Part shown: positions 17,209-25,604 of the stretch, one piece after another
Position numbering within the stretch: the stretch's first letter is position 1
How the letters are laid out: the number at the start of each line of letters is the position of its first letter
NCBI GenBank assembly: GCA_903848645.1
Contig: CAINGU010000043.1
Location: 29,890-93,889 of the forward strand
Source of the DNA: an uncultured cyanobacterium
GTDB taxonomy: Bacteria; Cyanobacteriota; Cyanobacteriia; Cyanobacteriales; Nostocaceae
DNA: 64,000 nt
Direction: 5' to 3'
Made by a program: the position numbers and the translations under genes
The notes under the pieces: model-generated
Told to the model about the DNA's origin: nothing
The model's database searches: none
Seen by the model: only the letters and a program-made list of their open reading frames with translations

Positions 17209-18672
17209 ATGAAACCCATTAACTCAACTTATTGGAGTAAACTAGTTGTTGCAACTGTCTCTGTTGTCGCATTATCGCCAATATCTTCTGCATTAGCATT
17301 ATCAAAACTGTCTGCTGCGGTGGAATCAAAATTTACTCATTCCCCAAAAACGCAACTTTTAGCAAATCAATCTGATGGTGAAGCCGTCGAAATTCCCGTT
17401 AACAGTAATTTTTTATCAGAGAAGAAATCAGCATTCACACTTTATATATGGCAACCGGGTGGAACAATTTCCGAAGTAATTGCCCGTATTTCTATTAAGA
17501 GTAAATATGGGAATAAATATCGCCAAGAAAGATTTTTAGGTGACTATAAATATAAGATTAAACAAAAAGCTAAGTTTATTAAAGGATTTAAATTAGGCGA
17601 TCGCATCGTTGTCCGTTTATATGATACCACAAATCGCTTTATTGGCTACAGTGAATTTGTTTGTTTACCGGAAAATACTGCCGTTAACCTCATTCTATCT
17701 GCTAATCCCAGAGAAAATCAAGTAGTTCGCACCTTTTATGGTTTTGATGTCAATAATGATAGCATTGTTGATAGTGGTACTACCTACGATTACTTCACGG
17801 AAGTTAATAACCAAAAAGTTACTTTCCTCAACAGTTCGGAAAATATCAATATTACTCAATACCAAGCCGCAGGATTTTCTAAAGTTGCGACAACTGGCGC
17901 TTATCCTACCTCCTTTAGTGAAGGTGATTTCGCTATAATTGGTAAATCTATAAATGCCTTTGATTCTAATTTAGCAAAAGCTTTAACATCTGCTCCTGGT
18001 AGTTTGGTAAAGTTGACTCAAATTAGCCAAAATTCTATTTTTGAACTGGGCAAATTATTAAGTGAATATCGCCAAATAGGTGTAGCGAAAGGTATTCAAG
18101 TCTCATTTTCTGATATTTCCAAAAACTATTGGGCTAGGGAATATATTTCTGAATTGGCAGCAATGGAAGTAATGGGGGGATTTCCCGATGGTTCTTTCCG
18201 TCCTAATGCACCTGTGACTCGCGCTGAATTAGCGGCATTATTGCAAAAAGTCTTTATCAAAACTAAAATCCGAGAAGCAATTAATTTTAGAGATGTCCCT
18301 AAGAAATATTGGGCTTATGATGCTATTCGGGAAACTTATGAAATGGGCTTTTTTACTACTTTGGGTAGTAAGGAATTTAATCCTACTCAAAAACTAACTC
18401 GTCTTGATGTTTTAATTACCTTAGCTAAAGGATTGAATTATAAATTTACAGGTTCAACAGCAAATATCCTTTCAGTTTATAGTGATGCTTCCAGTATTAG
18501 AAGCGAACATCGTGATTTTATTGCGGCTTTGACAGAAAATAAGGTAATTATCAACTATCCTAATAAAAAATTGCTCAGTCCTAAAAAAGTTGCTACCAGA
18601 GCAGAGGTTGCTGCTTTACTTTATCGGGCAATGGTAAGTGCTGATGAAGTAGCAGATTTACCCTCAAAATAA
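17209..18672 (+). CDS. Secreted SLH (S-layer homology) domain protein
   Basis: The product has 487 residues with a signal peptide (basic MKPINSTYWSK, hydrophobic core, cleavage near SALA-LS). Three SLH domains occupy the C-terminal third. The first, from FSDISKNYWAREYI, has the full GGFPDGSFRPNAPVTRAELA signature. The second, from FRDVPKKYWAYDAI, and the third, from YSDASSIRSEHRDF, are more divergent. A Ca-loop-like DVNNDSIVDSG lies near residue 183. SLH domains bind wall-linked polymer, so the protein should sit in the periplasm or outer envelope. Its N-terminal half (about 60-290) is of unknown function and rich in beta-strand-like stretches. Confidence 0.87.
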   Translation: MKPINSTYWSKLVVATVSVVALSPISSALALSKLSAAVESKFTHSPKTQLLANQSDGEAVEIPVNSNFLSEKKSAFTLYIWQPGGTISEVIARISIKSKYGNKYRQERFLGDYKYKIKQKAKFIKGFKLGDRIVVRLYDTTNRFIGYSEFVCLPENTAVNLILSANPRENQVVRTFYGFDVNNDSIVDSGTTYDYFTEVNNQKVTFLNSSENINITQYQAAGFSKVATTGAYPTSFSEGDFAIIGKSINAFDSNLAKALTSAPGSLVKLTQISQNSIFELGKLLSEYRQIGVAKGIQVSFSDISKNYWAREYISELAAMEVMGGFPDGSFRPNAPVTRAELAALLQKVFIKTKIREAINFRDVPKKYWAYDAIRETYEMGFFTTLGSKEFNPTQKLTRLDVLITLAKGLNYKFTGSTANILSVYSDASSIRSEHRDFIAALTENKVIINYPNKKLLSPKKVATRAEVAALLYRAMVSADEVADLPSK

Positions 18673-18689
18673 GGTGGGCATTGCCCACC
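18673..18689. repeat. GGTGGGC/GCCCACC palindrome between convergent genes
   Basis: It begins immediately after the TAA of the SLH gene and ends 5 bp before the rtcB stop codon, filling this convergent gap. It is the same 17-bp palindrome as at 15577-15593, and possibly acts as a bidirectional 3'-end hairpin. Confidence 0.6.
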
Positions 18690-18694
18690 CTACT

Positions 18695-20440
18695 TTAACC
18701 TTTAACGCACAGAACTTGTTTAAGAGTTGCCACAATTTCCACTAAATCAGCTTGGTTTGCCATTACCTGTTCAATGGGTTTATAAGCAGCCGGAATTTCA
18801 TCTAAAACTCCCGTATCCTTACGGCATTCTACACCTTTAGTTTGCTCGATTAAATCATCAAGAGTATAGATATTTTTTGCCTTACTTCTTGACATTAACC
18901 GCCCTGCACCATGACTACAGGAACAAAAACTATGAGCATTTCCTTTACCTTTAACAATGAAAGATTTTGCTCCCATTGAGCCAGGAATAATGCCATAATC
19001 TTCGGTTTGAGCGCGAACTGCACCTTTACGAGTGACATACACATCTTCACCAAAATGTACTTCCTTTTCGGCATAATTGTGATGACAATTTACCTCTAAT
19101 AAAGCTTTGGTAACTTTCCCACCATTGAGATGTTTTTCGACAATTTTTTTAAATCGTGACATCATGACATCACGGTTAAAAAGTGCGTAATTTTGCGCCC
19201 ATTGTAAATCTTGCCAATAAGCCTGAAATTCTGGTGTCCCCACAACAAAATGAGCTAAATCGGGATCTGGTAATTTGTTATTCGCCATTTTTGCTAATTC
19301 TTTAGCAGTATTAATATGGCATTGTGCGAGTTTATTACCAATATTCCGAGAACCAGAATGCAGCATTAACCAAACTTGATTTTCTGTATCCAAACATATC
19401 TCAATAAAATGATTGCCTCCCCCCAGAGAACCCAGTTGTTTCATCGCTTTACCTTCTAAATCTTGCACACCACGATGCAAGTTAGAAAAATCGCGCCACC
19501 GTTGCCAGTTAGTTACAGCTTTTTCTACATCTTTATTTTCATTAAATCCTGTGGGAATTGCGGCTTCAACATCCAGGCGAATTTTCTTGAGTTTGCCTTC
19601 TAATTGTTCACCTGTAAATGGTGTTTTGATGGCACTCATACCGCAGTTGTGAACAAATACCCCAGCTTTGAGAGCAAAGTTATGATACTCCGGTACTGTC
19701 AAACAATAGACATTTTCCGTGTAATTTAGGGGAATTACTGCGACAACTTTGTGATTATAATGAATGAGATCGTCTATCAATTCAATATTTTCTGGACGGT
19801 TATCCAATTCATTAATTTCACCTAATAAACCAGAACGAGCAATCATCCAATGTGCCTTTTGCCATCTTCCAGAATATGGTTGAGATATGAGTGTATAACC
19901 ATCTTTATCAACTTGGGAATAAAAAGGCATTAAAGAAGTACCTACTTGCAGTAATTCTGCTTCTTGATAACTGCCATCTCGAAGCATAAATTGATGATCT
20001 GGAGTACAGATAATCTCTTCATTGTTATCTAAAATTATTTTGACAAGGGGCGCATTTTTTCTCGTTAATTTTGCAGTGGCTTTAGCAGCTACAATTTTTC
20101 CTGTTGGTGTACAGGCATAAACTATAAATTCTTCATTTTTATCAGCTAATTCTTTCATTTGATAGGATTTTCCATCAACTAAAGGAATCAAAGTTTCTCC
20201 GACAAAGCAACCAAGATCCACTCCGACAGCCGCAGGAATAATGGCATCTTTAGTAGCAATAACTGAACCAACTAATGCCCCTTTTCCTAAGTGAACATCG
20301 GGCATTAAAGCAACGTGCTTAAATACAAATGGTAATGAGGCTACATTCTTAGCCATTTTAGTTTCATCTGAGCCTAATGAATGATTAGCCCAGGATAAAA
20401 CGGGGTGGGGTGTGGTAATTCCTAATTGTTCGTAGGGCAT
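18695..20440 (-). CDS. rtcB: RtcB RNA ligase carrying an in-frame intein
   Basis: This 581-residue precursor has RtcB sequence at residues 1-77 and 266-581, with an intein between. After removal the ligase would be 393 residues, close to the family length of about 400. RtcB joins 2',3'-cyclic-phosphate and 5'-OH RNA ends using GTP and Mn2+, in tRNA splicing or RNA repair. Visible motifs are MPDVHLGKG, VGVDLG/CGM (a metal-ligand Cys, restored by splicing), GGGNHFIE (H344), LHSGSRNIG (H361), CHHN and SCSHGAGR with the guanylated His510. Because the intein separates the Asp and Cys of the metal site, the enzyme should be inactive until splicing. It is convergent with the SLH gene. Confidence 0.95.
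   Translation of the reverse strand: MPYEQLGITTPHPVLSWANHSLGSDETKMAKNVASLPFVFKHVALMPDVHLGKGALVGSVIATKDAIIPAAVGVDLGCFVGETLIPLVDGKSYQMKELADKNEEFIVYACTPTGKIVAAKATAKLTRKNAPLVKIILDNNEEIICTPDHQFMLRDGSYQEAELLQVGTSLMPFYSQVDKDGYTLISQPYSGRWQKAHWMIARSGLLGEINELDNRPENIELIDDLIHYNHKVVAVIPLNYTENVYCLTVPEYHNFALKAGVFVHNCGMSAIKTPFTGEQLEGKLKKIRLDVEAAIPTGFNENKDVEKAVTNWQRWRDFSNLHRGVQDLEGKAMKQLGSLGGGNHFIEICLDTENQVWLMLHSGSRNIGNKLAQCHINTAKELAKMANNKLPDPDLAHFVVGTPEFQAYWQDLQWAQNYALFNRDVMMSRFKKIVEKHLNGGKVTKALLEVNCHHNYAEKEVHFGEDVYVTRKGAVRAQTEDYGIIPGSMGAKSFIVKGKGNAHSFCSCSHGAGRLMSRSKAKNIYTLDDLIEQTKGVECRKDTGVLDEIPAAYKPIEQVMANQADLVEIVATLKQVLCVKG
19646..20209 (-). other. RtcB mini-intein (188 residues)
   Basis: The intein covers residues 78-265 of the RtcB precursor. 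Block A starts at Cys78 (CFVGETLIPLVDG). Block B contains the T-x-x-H motif as CTPDHQF. Block F is VYCLTVPEYHNFAL. Block G ends GVFVHN, followed by Cys266, the first residue of the C-extein. Class 1 splicing residues (Cys1, block-B His, penultimate His, terminal Asn, +1 Cys) are all present, so it should splice. Between blocks B and F, LLGEINELDNRPENIELID resembles the core of HNH homing endonucleases, but the two HNH histidines that normally precede it are not seen. It is therefore probably a mini-intein with a degenerate endonuclease. It uses the same base composition as the host gene. Confidence 0.93.
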
Positions 20441-20572
20441 AATTTTAATTGGGGACTTGAGATTTTAGTGAAAATACCACTCATGCGGAATTTTAGACAA
20501 AACTTTTATGTCGAATTTCTTTGTATTACAACAATACTACATAATTTATTACTCTGTCAAGCTATGACAACA

Positions 20573-20605
20573 AGATCCCCGACTTCTTGAAGAAGTCGGG
20601 GATCT
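20573..20605. repeat. 33-bp perfect palindrome, GATCCCCGACTTCT family
   Basis: Two perfect 15-bp arms (AGATCCCCGACTTCT and its complement) flank a 3-nt loop (TGA). Related copies lie at 24410-24442 and 53839-53871, with a half copy near 30478. This copy lies between the divergent rtcB and HAD genes, so here it cannot be a simple gene terminator. Confidence 0.8.
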
Positions 20606-20702
20606 GACACTTCTATATCTGCAAAAATGGGTTAATCTTAAATATATTCCGGTAATTTACTCTGATAAATAATCATCTGGAGGGTTGTTTCCAGTTTGCA
20701 CT

Positions 20703-21431
20703 ATGAGTTTAAAGGCAGTTTTATTTGATTTTAATGGTGTCATTATTAAAGATGGATCAATCCATATCCAACTGATAGATGAGATTCTTGTACAGGAAAA
20801 TCTCCAACCTCAACGGGTGCAAGAACGTCAAGCTTTTTTAGGGATAAGCTCTCGTGCGTATCTGCAAAACCTGCTGCAAAATCGTGGTAGGGTGGTGACG
20901 GAAGCTTATATGACTCAGCTACTCACTCGCAAAGCTCAAGCTTATGTGCTGGAATTGGAGAAGCTGGAAAAATTGCCTTTGTATTCGGGAATTGAAGATG
21001 TAATTTTTCAGATTCGTTCCCGTCATCTCAAATTGGGGTTAGTCAGTGATGCTTTATCCCCAGAAATAGAAATGGTATTGACATCTGCTAAATTAGCTGA
21101 ATACTTTTCTGTGATTGTGTCGGGGGATGATATCAGCAGCAATAAACCTAACCCGGAAGGCTATTTACTAGCTGTTGAACGCCTAAATCAAACATATCCA
21201 GAATTAAACTTAGAACCTCATGAGTGTTTAGTGATTGAAGATACTCCCGCAGGTATCCAAGCCGCCAAACGCGCTCAAATGCAAGTGGTAGGTGTAGCGA
21301 ATACTTACCCTTTTCAGATAATACACCGTCAAGCTAACTGGACGATTGATTATTTAATTGATTTGGATTTACAGCGAGTACAGGAAGTTTTTTTAGAAAA
21401 AGATGTGAAATCTGTCGTTCCTGAGTGTTAA
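20703..21431 (+). CDS. HAD-superfamily hydrolase, beta-phosphoglucomutase-like
   Basis: The product has 242 residues from the ATG at 20703 (MSLKAVLFDFNGVII); the frame could start 18 bp earlier. Motif I is DFNGV, motif II is the Ser of LGLVSDA, the Lys lies in SSNKPNPEGY, and motif IV is VIEDTPAGIQAAKRA. A helical cap follows motif I (subclass I). The second Asp of motif I, normally the acid-base in phosphoglucomutases and phosphatases, is Asn here. That may alter or abolish phosphoryl transfer or mark a distinct subfamily. The substrate is unknown. Its stop codon lies 43 bp before tRNA-Ala. Confidence 0.86.
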   Translation: MSLKAVLFDFNGVIIKDGSIHIQLIDEILVQENLQPQRVQERQAFLGISSRAYLQNLLQNRGRVVTEAYMTQLLTRKAQAYVLELEKLEKLPLYSGIEDVIFQIRSRHLKLGLVSDALSPEIEMVLTSAKLAEYFSVIVSGDDISSNKPNPEGYLLAVERLNQTYPELNLEPHECLVIEDTPAGIQAAKRAQMQVVGVANTYPFQIIHRQANWTIDYLIDLDLQRVQEVFLEKDVKSVVPEC

Positions 21432-21474
21432 GATATGATGTGTGTGTTAGAGTTTGTAACTTAAGCACTGCTAA

Positions 21475-21547
21475 GGGGAATTAGCTCAGTTGGTAGAGTG
21501 CTGCGATCGCACCGCAGAGGCCAGGGGTTCGAGTCTCCTATTCTCCA
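21475..21547 (+). tRNA. tRNA-Ala (anticodon CGC)
   Basis: The 73-nt sequence folds as a standard cloverleaf. The acceptor is GGGGAAT/ATTCTCC, with the G3-U70 pair that is the alanine identity element. The D arm is GCTC/GAGT, and the anticodon stem is CTGCG/CGCAG with loop ATCGCAC and anticodon CGC at 21508-21510. The T arm is AGGGG/CTCCT with TTCGAGT. The discriminator is A and CCA is not encoded. A HIP1 octamer (GCGATCGC) spans the anticodon stem and loop. Confidence 0.93.
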
Positions 21548-21611
21548 TTTGGAATGTACCTTATAACAGGTATCGCTGCCATGCAAATAAAAAAGGCAGA
21601 AGTTATGAAAG

Positions 21612-21650
21612 AATGAACCACGAAGACACGAAGAACGCGAAGGAAAGAAC
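21612..21650. repeat. ACGAAG-rich short repeat
   Basis: AACCACGAAGACACGAAG is followed by a further ACGCGAAGG unit. The inverted counterpart (CTTCGCTTCTTCGTGGTTT) occurs near 45460. This is a short dispersed repeat with no coding sense. Confidence 0.5.
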
Positions 21651-21710
21651 GTTTCAGAGATATTTTGTATAAGTCCTCAGAATCTCACTCTACAAGAGGA
21701 GCGATCACAC

Positions 21711-22247
21711 TCAATTGGCTTCTTCAATATTTGGCCACGTGCGAACCCTAAACCCATTTGTCTTTGCGTGACTTGTAAAATCAAATTTTTGAATGAGTTT
21801 ATGAATTTCTTCGCCATAATAACCCTCTCCAATCTTTTCTAAAAGCTCAATTTGAGAACGCTCAAGCTGAATTTCATTCTGTCCAAACCATTTAACTACT
21901 TTCAGATCATATAAAACACCTAAAAACTCAAACATTTCATTGACAGTGTGAGCATTGAAATCATAATCACGGTCTAACCACTGACTAATCTTGGTAGGGC
22001 TACCTTTGATTAAATAGTCAGAAGTTTTTAACTTGTATTTGTTGTGAGTATGGCCATTGTCGTATTTTGAACTGAGTCGATGTAGCAAATTCGCTGCTTG
22101 TTGGACACCACGACAAAAGTAAGCGGAATAATCTGTAGCAATTCTTGGATCGTAAAATTCCCTTATGATTCCATCTTCTCCAGAGATACCAGTTTGATTT
22201 TCACAGAAAATAGGTAAATTTATAAATTTACTATCACCAATATTTTT
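21711..22247 (-). pseudogene. Decayed gene of unknown family, 5' end missing
   Basis: The reverse-strand frame is open from 22247 to the stop at 21711 (about 178 codons) and reads like protein throughout, for example FYDPRIATDYSAYFCRGVQQ. It has no ATG: the first usable codon is the TTG at 22088, which would cut off clearly protein-like sequence. Upstream, a stop in a run of A's (22248-22250) ends the frame and the S1 gene begins soon after. It is therefore likely the 3' part of a truncated gene, unless a rare ATT start at 22239-22241 is used. I do not recognise the family: it has no membrane segment, a mixed helix-strand pattern and many charged residues. Confidence 0.45.
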
Positions 22248-22278
22248 TTATTGTATTATACTTGTAAATTCAGTAATC

Positions 22279-22596
22279 TTAACCAGCTAAAGTAGGAATC
22301 TTCAAAGGTACAAGAGCTTTATGCAGTACGCTAGGTTTTGCACTTAAATACACCTCGCGGGAATTACTCTCATTATATCCAACCACAACCGCGCCTATAT
22401 TTTTACCAATTTCTGGATACATTTCTGAACTCATTCCCCCTTCATCTAAAAAGTCAGGGATTTTGATCAACCCCTTAACTAAAGACTCATCAATATTGAC
22501 AAAAACGCCAAAGGGTGTATGAAATTCTACTTTTCCCAGAACAAACTGACCTAGCTTATATTTAGATTTAATATTTTCCCAACTTGTACTATCCAT
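22279..22596 (-). CDS. S1 RNA-binding domain protein (105 aa)
   Basis: The product has 105 residues. Residues 13-90 form one S1/OB-fold domain: YKLGQFVLGKVEFHTPFGVFVNID, then GLIKIPDF, VGYNESNSREVYLSAKPS. The central aromatic and GVFV positions typical of RNA-contacting S1 domains are kept. There is no second domain, so the protein is a stand-alone S1 module. It may be a small RNA-binding regulator or part of a local toxin/immunity set, but its role is unknown. It lies just upstream of, and in the same direction as, the decayed gene, suggesting they were once one transcription unit. Confidence 0.78.
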   Translation of the reverse strand: MDSTSWENIKSKYKLGQFVLGKVEFHTPFGVFVNIDESLVKGLIKIPDFLDEGGMSSEMYPEIGKNIGAVVVGYNESNSREVYLSAKPSVLHKALVPLKIPTLAG

Positions 22597-22681
22597 AAAA
22601 AATCATATTCACCCAAGTTGTTAGTTATCAAGTTAAGGCTTGTACAGGCTATGATACGTAATTATTGATGAAATCCCAGTC

Positions 22682-22725
22682 TTCATCCTGTAAATCCTTA
22701 AATCCTGGTCATCCTGATTCAGACA
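22682..22725. repeat. AATCCT/ATCCTG tandem-like repeat
   Basis: TTCATCCTGTAAATCCTTAA is followed by further ATCCTGGTCATCCTGATTC units of similar sequence. This degenerate repeat of 8-9 bp steps lies upstream of the radical SAM gene. Confidence 0.55.
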
Positions 22726-22817
22726 ATTTCACATACAACAGCCAAATTGAGAAAAAAGTCAAATAGTCTTAATTTTGGTTACAGTTAGATCACAAATAAA
22801 TCGTGAGGGGTGATACT

Positions 22818-24401
22818 ATGCGTGTTTTGCTAGTTTATCCAATATTTCCAAGCACCTTTTGGTCTTATGAGAAAATTCTGGCACTAGTTGACAGAAAGGT
22901 GTTGTTACCACCATTGGGTTTGGTGACAGTAGCGGCAATTTTGCCCCAAGAGTGGGAGTTTAAGCTTGTAGATCGTAACATCCGCGCTGCTACAGAGGAA
23001 GAATGGGCATGGGCAGATATGGTAATTTTCTCCGCCATGATTGTCCAAAAACAAGACTTACTAGAGCAAATTCGGGAAGCGAAACGACGCGGTAAGTTGG
23101 TGGCTTTGGGTGGTCCTTATCCTACCTCCACACCCCATGAAGTGGAAGCAGCAGGGGCAGATTACCTGATTCTCGATGAAGGGGAACTGACTTTACCCAT
23201 GTTTGTGGAAGCAGTCAAACGGGGGGAAAAATCTGGAGTTTTCCGGGCTGCTGAAAAGCCTGATGTTACTAGTACACCTATTCCCCGCTTTGATTTATTA
23301 GAGTTTAATGCCTATGATATGATGTCGGTGCAGTTTTCGCGGGGTTGTCCTTTCCAGTGCGAATTTTGTGACATCATTGTTTTATATGGACGCAAACCCA
23401 GAACCAAAACACCAGCACAACTTTTAGCCGAGTTAGATTATCTCTATGATTTAGGTTGGCGGCGGGGTGTGTTTATGGTGGATGATAATTTTATTGGCAA
23501 CAAGCGGAATGTGAAATTGTTGCTGAAAGAGTTAAAAGTTTGGATGGCAGATCATCAATATCCTTTCAATTTTGACACAGAAGCTTCCATTGATTTGGCA
23601 CAAGATCAAGAGATGATGGAGTTGATGGTTGATTGTGGATTTAAAGCTGTATTTTTGGGCATTGAAACCCCAGATGAAGATAGTTTACAACTAACGAAGA
23701 AATTCCAAAATACTCGCAGTTCCTTAACTGAGTCTGTAGAAACCATTATCAAAGCTGGACTGCGGCCAATGGCTGGGTTTATTATTGGTTTTGATGGTGA
23801 AAAAGCGGGTGCAGGCGATCGCATTGTCCGTTTTGCTGAACTCGCAGCCATCCCTTCTACTACCTTTGCGATGTTGCAAGCGTTACCTAATACCGCTTTA
23901 TGGCATCGTTTGACCAAAGAAGGAAGATTGCGGGAAAACCAAGACGGGAACATCAATCAAACCACATTGATGAATTTCATTCCTACCCGTCCTCTAGAAG
24001 AATTGGCTAGAGAATATGTGGAAGCTTTCTGTGCTTTGTATGACCCTGCTGCTTATTTAGATCGCACCTATCGCTGTTTTATGATGTTGGGTTCTCCCAA
24101 ATACACAGCACCAGCAAAAATGCCAGAATGGGTAGTTGTCAGAGCCTTATTAATTGTAATTTGGCGACAAGGATTTAAACGAGAAACTCGTTGGAAATTC
24201 TGGCATCACTTCTTTAGTATTCTCAAGCATAACCCCAAGGTAATCGAACAATACGTTTCTACCTGCGCTCACATTGAGCATTTCATGGAATATCGGCAAA
24301 TTGTCCGCGATGAAATTGAAAGTCAATTAGCCGCGTATTTAGCCCAAGGTGCAGAAACACCTTATGTTCCTGTGAAGGAAAAAGTCGAAGCTGTAGTTTA
24401 A
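22818..24401 (+). CDS. B12-binding-domain radical SAM protein (DUF4070 type)
   Basis: The product has 527 residues from the ATG at 22818, which has GAGGGG 7 bp upstream; an in-frame GTG at 22803 overlaps that site and is less likely. The N-terminal 150 residues are a Rossmann-like cobalamin-binding domain (VLLVYPIFP, VALGGPYPTSTPHE, LILDEGE). The radical SAM core follows, with the 4Fe-4S motif CPFQCEFC after FSRG, and then a C-terminal DUF4070-like helical part. Such enzymes do radical methylation or rearrangement chemistry; relatives include hopanoid and pigment modification enzymes. The actual substrate is unknown. It is convergent with a histidine kinase gene, the two stop codons being separated by a palindrome. 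Confidence 0.92.
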   Translation: MRVLLVYPIFPSTFWSYEKILALVDRKVLLPPLGLVTVAAILPQEWEFKLVDRNIRAATEEEWAWADMVIFSAMIVQKQDLLEQIREAKRRGKLVALGGPYPTSTPHEVEAAGADYLILDEGELTLPMFVEAVKRGEKSGVFRAAEKPDVTSTPIPRFDLLEFNAYDMMSVQFSRGCPFQCEFCDIIVLYGRKPRTKTPAQLLAELDYLYDLGWRRGVFMVDDNFIGNKRNVKLLLKELKVWMADHQYPFNFDTEASIDLAQDQEMMELMVDCGFKAVFLGIETPDEDSLQLTKKFQNTRSSLTESVETIIKAGLRPMAGFIIGFDGEKAGAGDRIVRFAELAAIPSTTFAMLQALPNTALWHRLTKEGRLRENQDGNINQTTLMNFIPTRPLEELAREYVEAFCALYDPAAYLDRTYRCFMMLGSPKYTAPAKMPEWVVVRALLIVIWRQGFKRETRWKFWHHFFSILKHNPKVIEQYVSTCAHIEHFMEYRQIVRDEIESQLAAYLAQGAETPYVPVKEKVEAVV

Positions 24402-24409
24402 TAATACCC

Positions 24410-24442
24410 AGATCCCCAACTTCTCAAAGAAGTCGGGGATCT
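24410..24442. repeat. 33-bp palindrome between convergent genes
   Basis: The arms AGATCCCCAACTTCT and AGAAGTCGGGGATCT form a 15-bp stem with one mismatch and a 3-nt loop. It lies between the radical SAM stop and the kinase stop, overlapping the kinase TAG. It belongs to the family at 20573 and 53839 and may serve as a bidirectional 3'-end hairpin. Confidence 0.7.
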
Positions 24443-25604
24443 AATTTGTTATCGGCAAATTCACTGTAAATGTTGAACCTACTCCCACTTGACTATCAAC
24501 TGTAATCTCCCCTCCGTGGGCTATAACGCACTGTTTGACAATTGTTAACCCTAAACCACTACCGGGAATTATCCCCACGTTTTCTCCTCGATGAAATGGT
24601 TGAAATAGTTGTTTTTGGTCTGCTTCTGTAATCCCAATTCCCTGATCTTGAAACTTTAAAATTACGGTTTTTTCTTGTTTAATTAATTCAAATAGGACTG
24701 TACCACTAGGAAGTGAATATTTAATAGCATTATTGAGTAAATTACTGATAATATGCTTTGATAGGGTTTCATCTCCTAAGAATTCAAAACAGTGTTCAGA
24801 ACTCGTAAAAATTAAATTCAACTGTTTTTCTTGGGCAAATAATTGAGATTGTTCTACTAATTCATGGCATAATTTTTCTAGGTTGATTATCTGTGGCTGA
24901 TAGGATAATTTACCCGAATCAGATTTGCCAATTAATAAAGCTTCATCTAATAGATTTGATACATTTTTGATAGCGGAACGAATGAGTTGCAAATGATTTA
25001 TTTTTCCATCATTTGACAGTTCTTCATTATGCTTTTGTAGTAATCCGGCTGCTAGAAGAATAGTATTTAAAGGATTACGAATATCATGGGAAAGCATGGA
25101 AACAAATTCAGATTTAAGCTGATTAATTTCTTGAGCTTTTAAGAGTTCCGTAGTTCTTTCTTCGACTTGAGTTTCTAATGTTTGATTAACTTGATGTAGT
25201 TGTTCTAAAAATTGTTTACGTTCTATCGCATATCGCACAGAACGCACCAATGTATCTGGATTTACGTGTCTTTTGACTAGATAATCTTGCGCTCCCTGTC
25301 TGACGGCTTCTATGGCTAATTCTTCATCATTTGTGTTAGTCAGAACTATGATGGGATTGCTAGGATTTTGCTGGAGTAATTGTGGTATGGAAGCTAATCC
25401 TTCACTGTCAGGAAGGGTTAAATCTAATAAAATTACATCGTATTTTTCGCTGTTTAATTGGTTGATTCCGTCTTGAAGTCTTTGGACATGAACTAAACTA
25501 AAATTTTGAGATTTTGTGAGTTTAATAAACTCTTTTAATAACCTGGCTTCTGCTAAGTTATCTTCAATTAATAGGATTTTTAGTGTGGAAGTTGCGGTAA
25601 TCAT
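24441..25604 (-). CDS. Hybrid REC-histidine kinase
   Basis: The product has 387 residues and no membrane segment. Residues 8-125 form a receiver domain with phospho-acceptor Asp61 (VILLDLTLP), the N-terminal acidic pair (IEDN) and Lys111. A coiled linker (about 130-160) leads to a kinase core with H173 in MLSHDIRNPLN. The ATP-lid motifs follow: N box NLLNNAIKY, G1 FQDQGIGI and G2 GSGLGLTIV. A receiver placed before the kinase suggests that a signal from another kinase controls this one. It is downstream of cphA and rcpA on the same strand, 195 bp after rcpA, so it may relay phytochrome signals; that link is inferred. Confidence 0.9.
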   Translation of the reverse strand: MITATSTLKILLIEDNLAEARLLKEFIKLTKSQNFSLVHVQRLQDGINQLNSEKYDVILLDLTLPDSEGLASIPQLLQQNPSNPIIVLTNTNDEELAIEAVRQGAQDYLVKRHVNPDTLVRSVRYAIERKQFLEQLHQVNQTLETQVEERTTELLKAQEINQLKSEFVSMLSHDIRNPLNTILLAAGLLQKHNEELSNDGKINHLQLIRSAIKNVSNLLDEALLIGKSDSGKLSYQPQIINLEKLCHELVEQSQLFAQEKQLNLIFTSSEHCFEFLGDETLSKHIISNLLNNAIKYSLPSGTVLFELIKQEKTVILKFQDQGIGITEADQKQLFQPFHRGENVGIIPGSGLGLTIVKQCVIAHGGEITVDSQVGVGSTFTVNLPITN

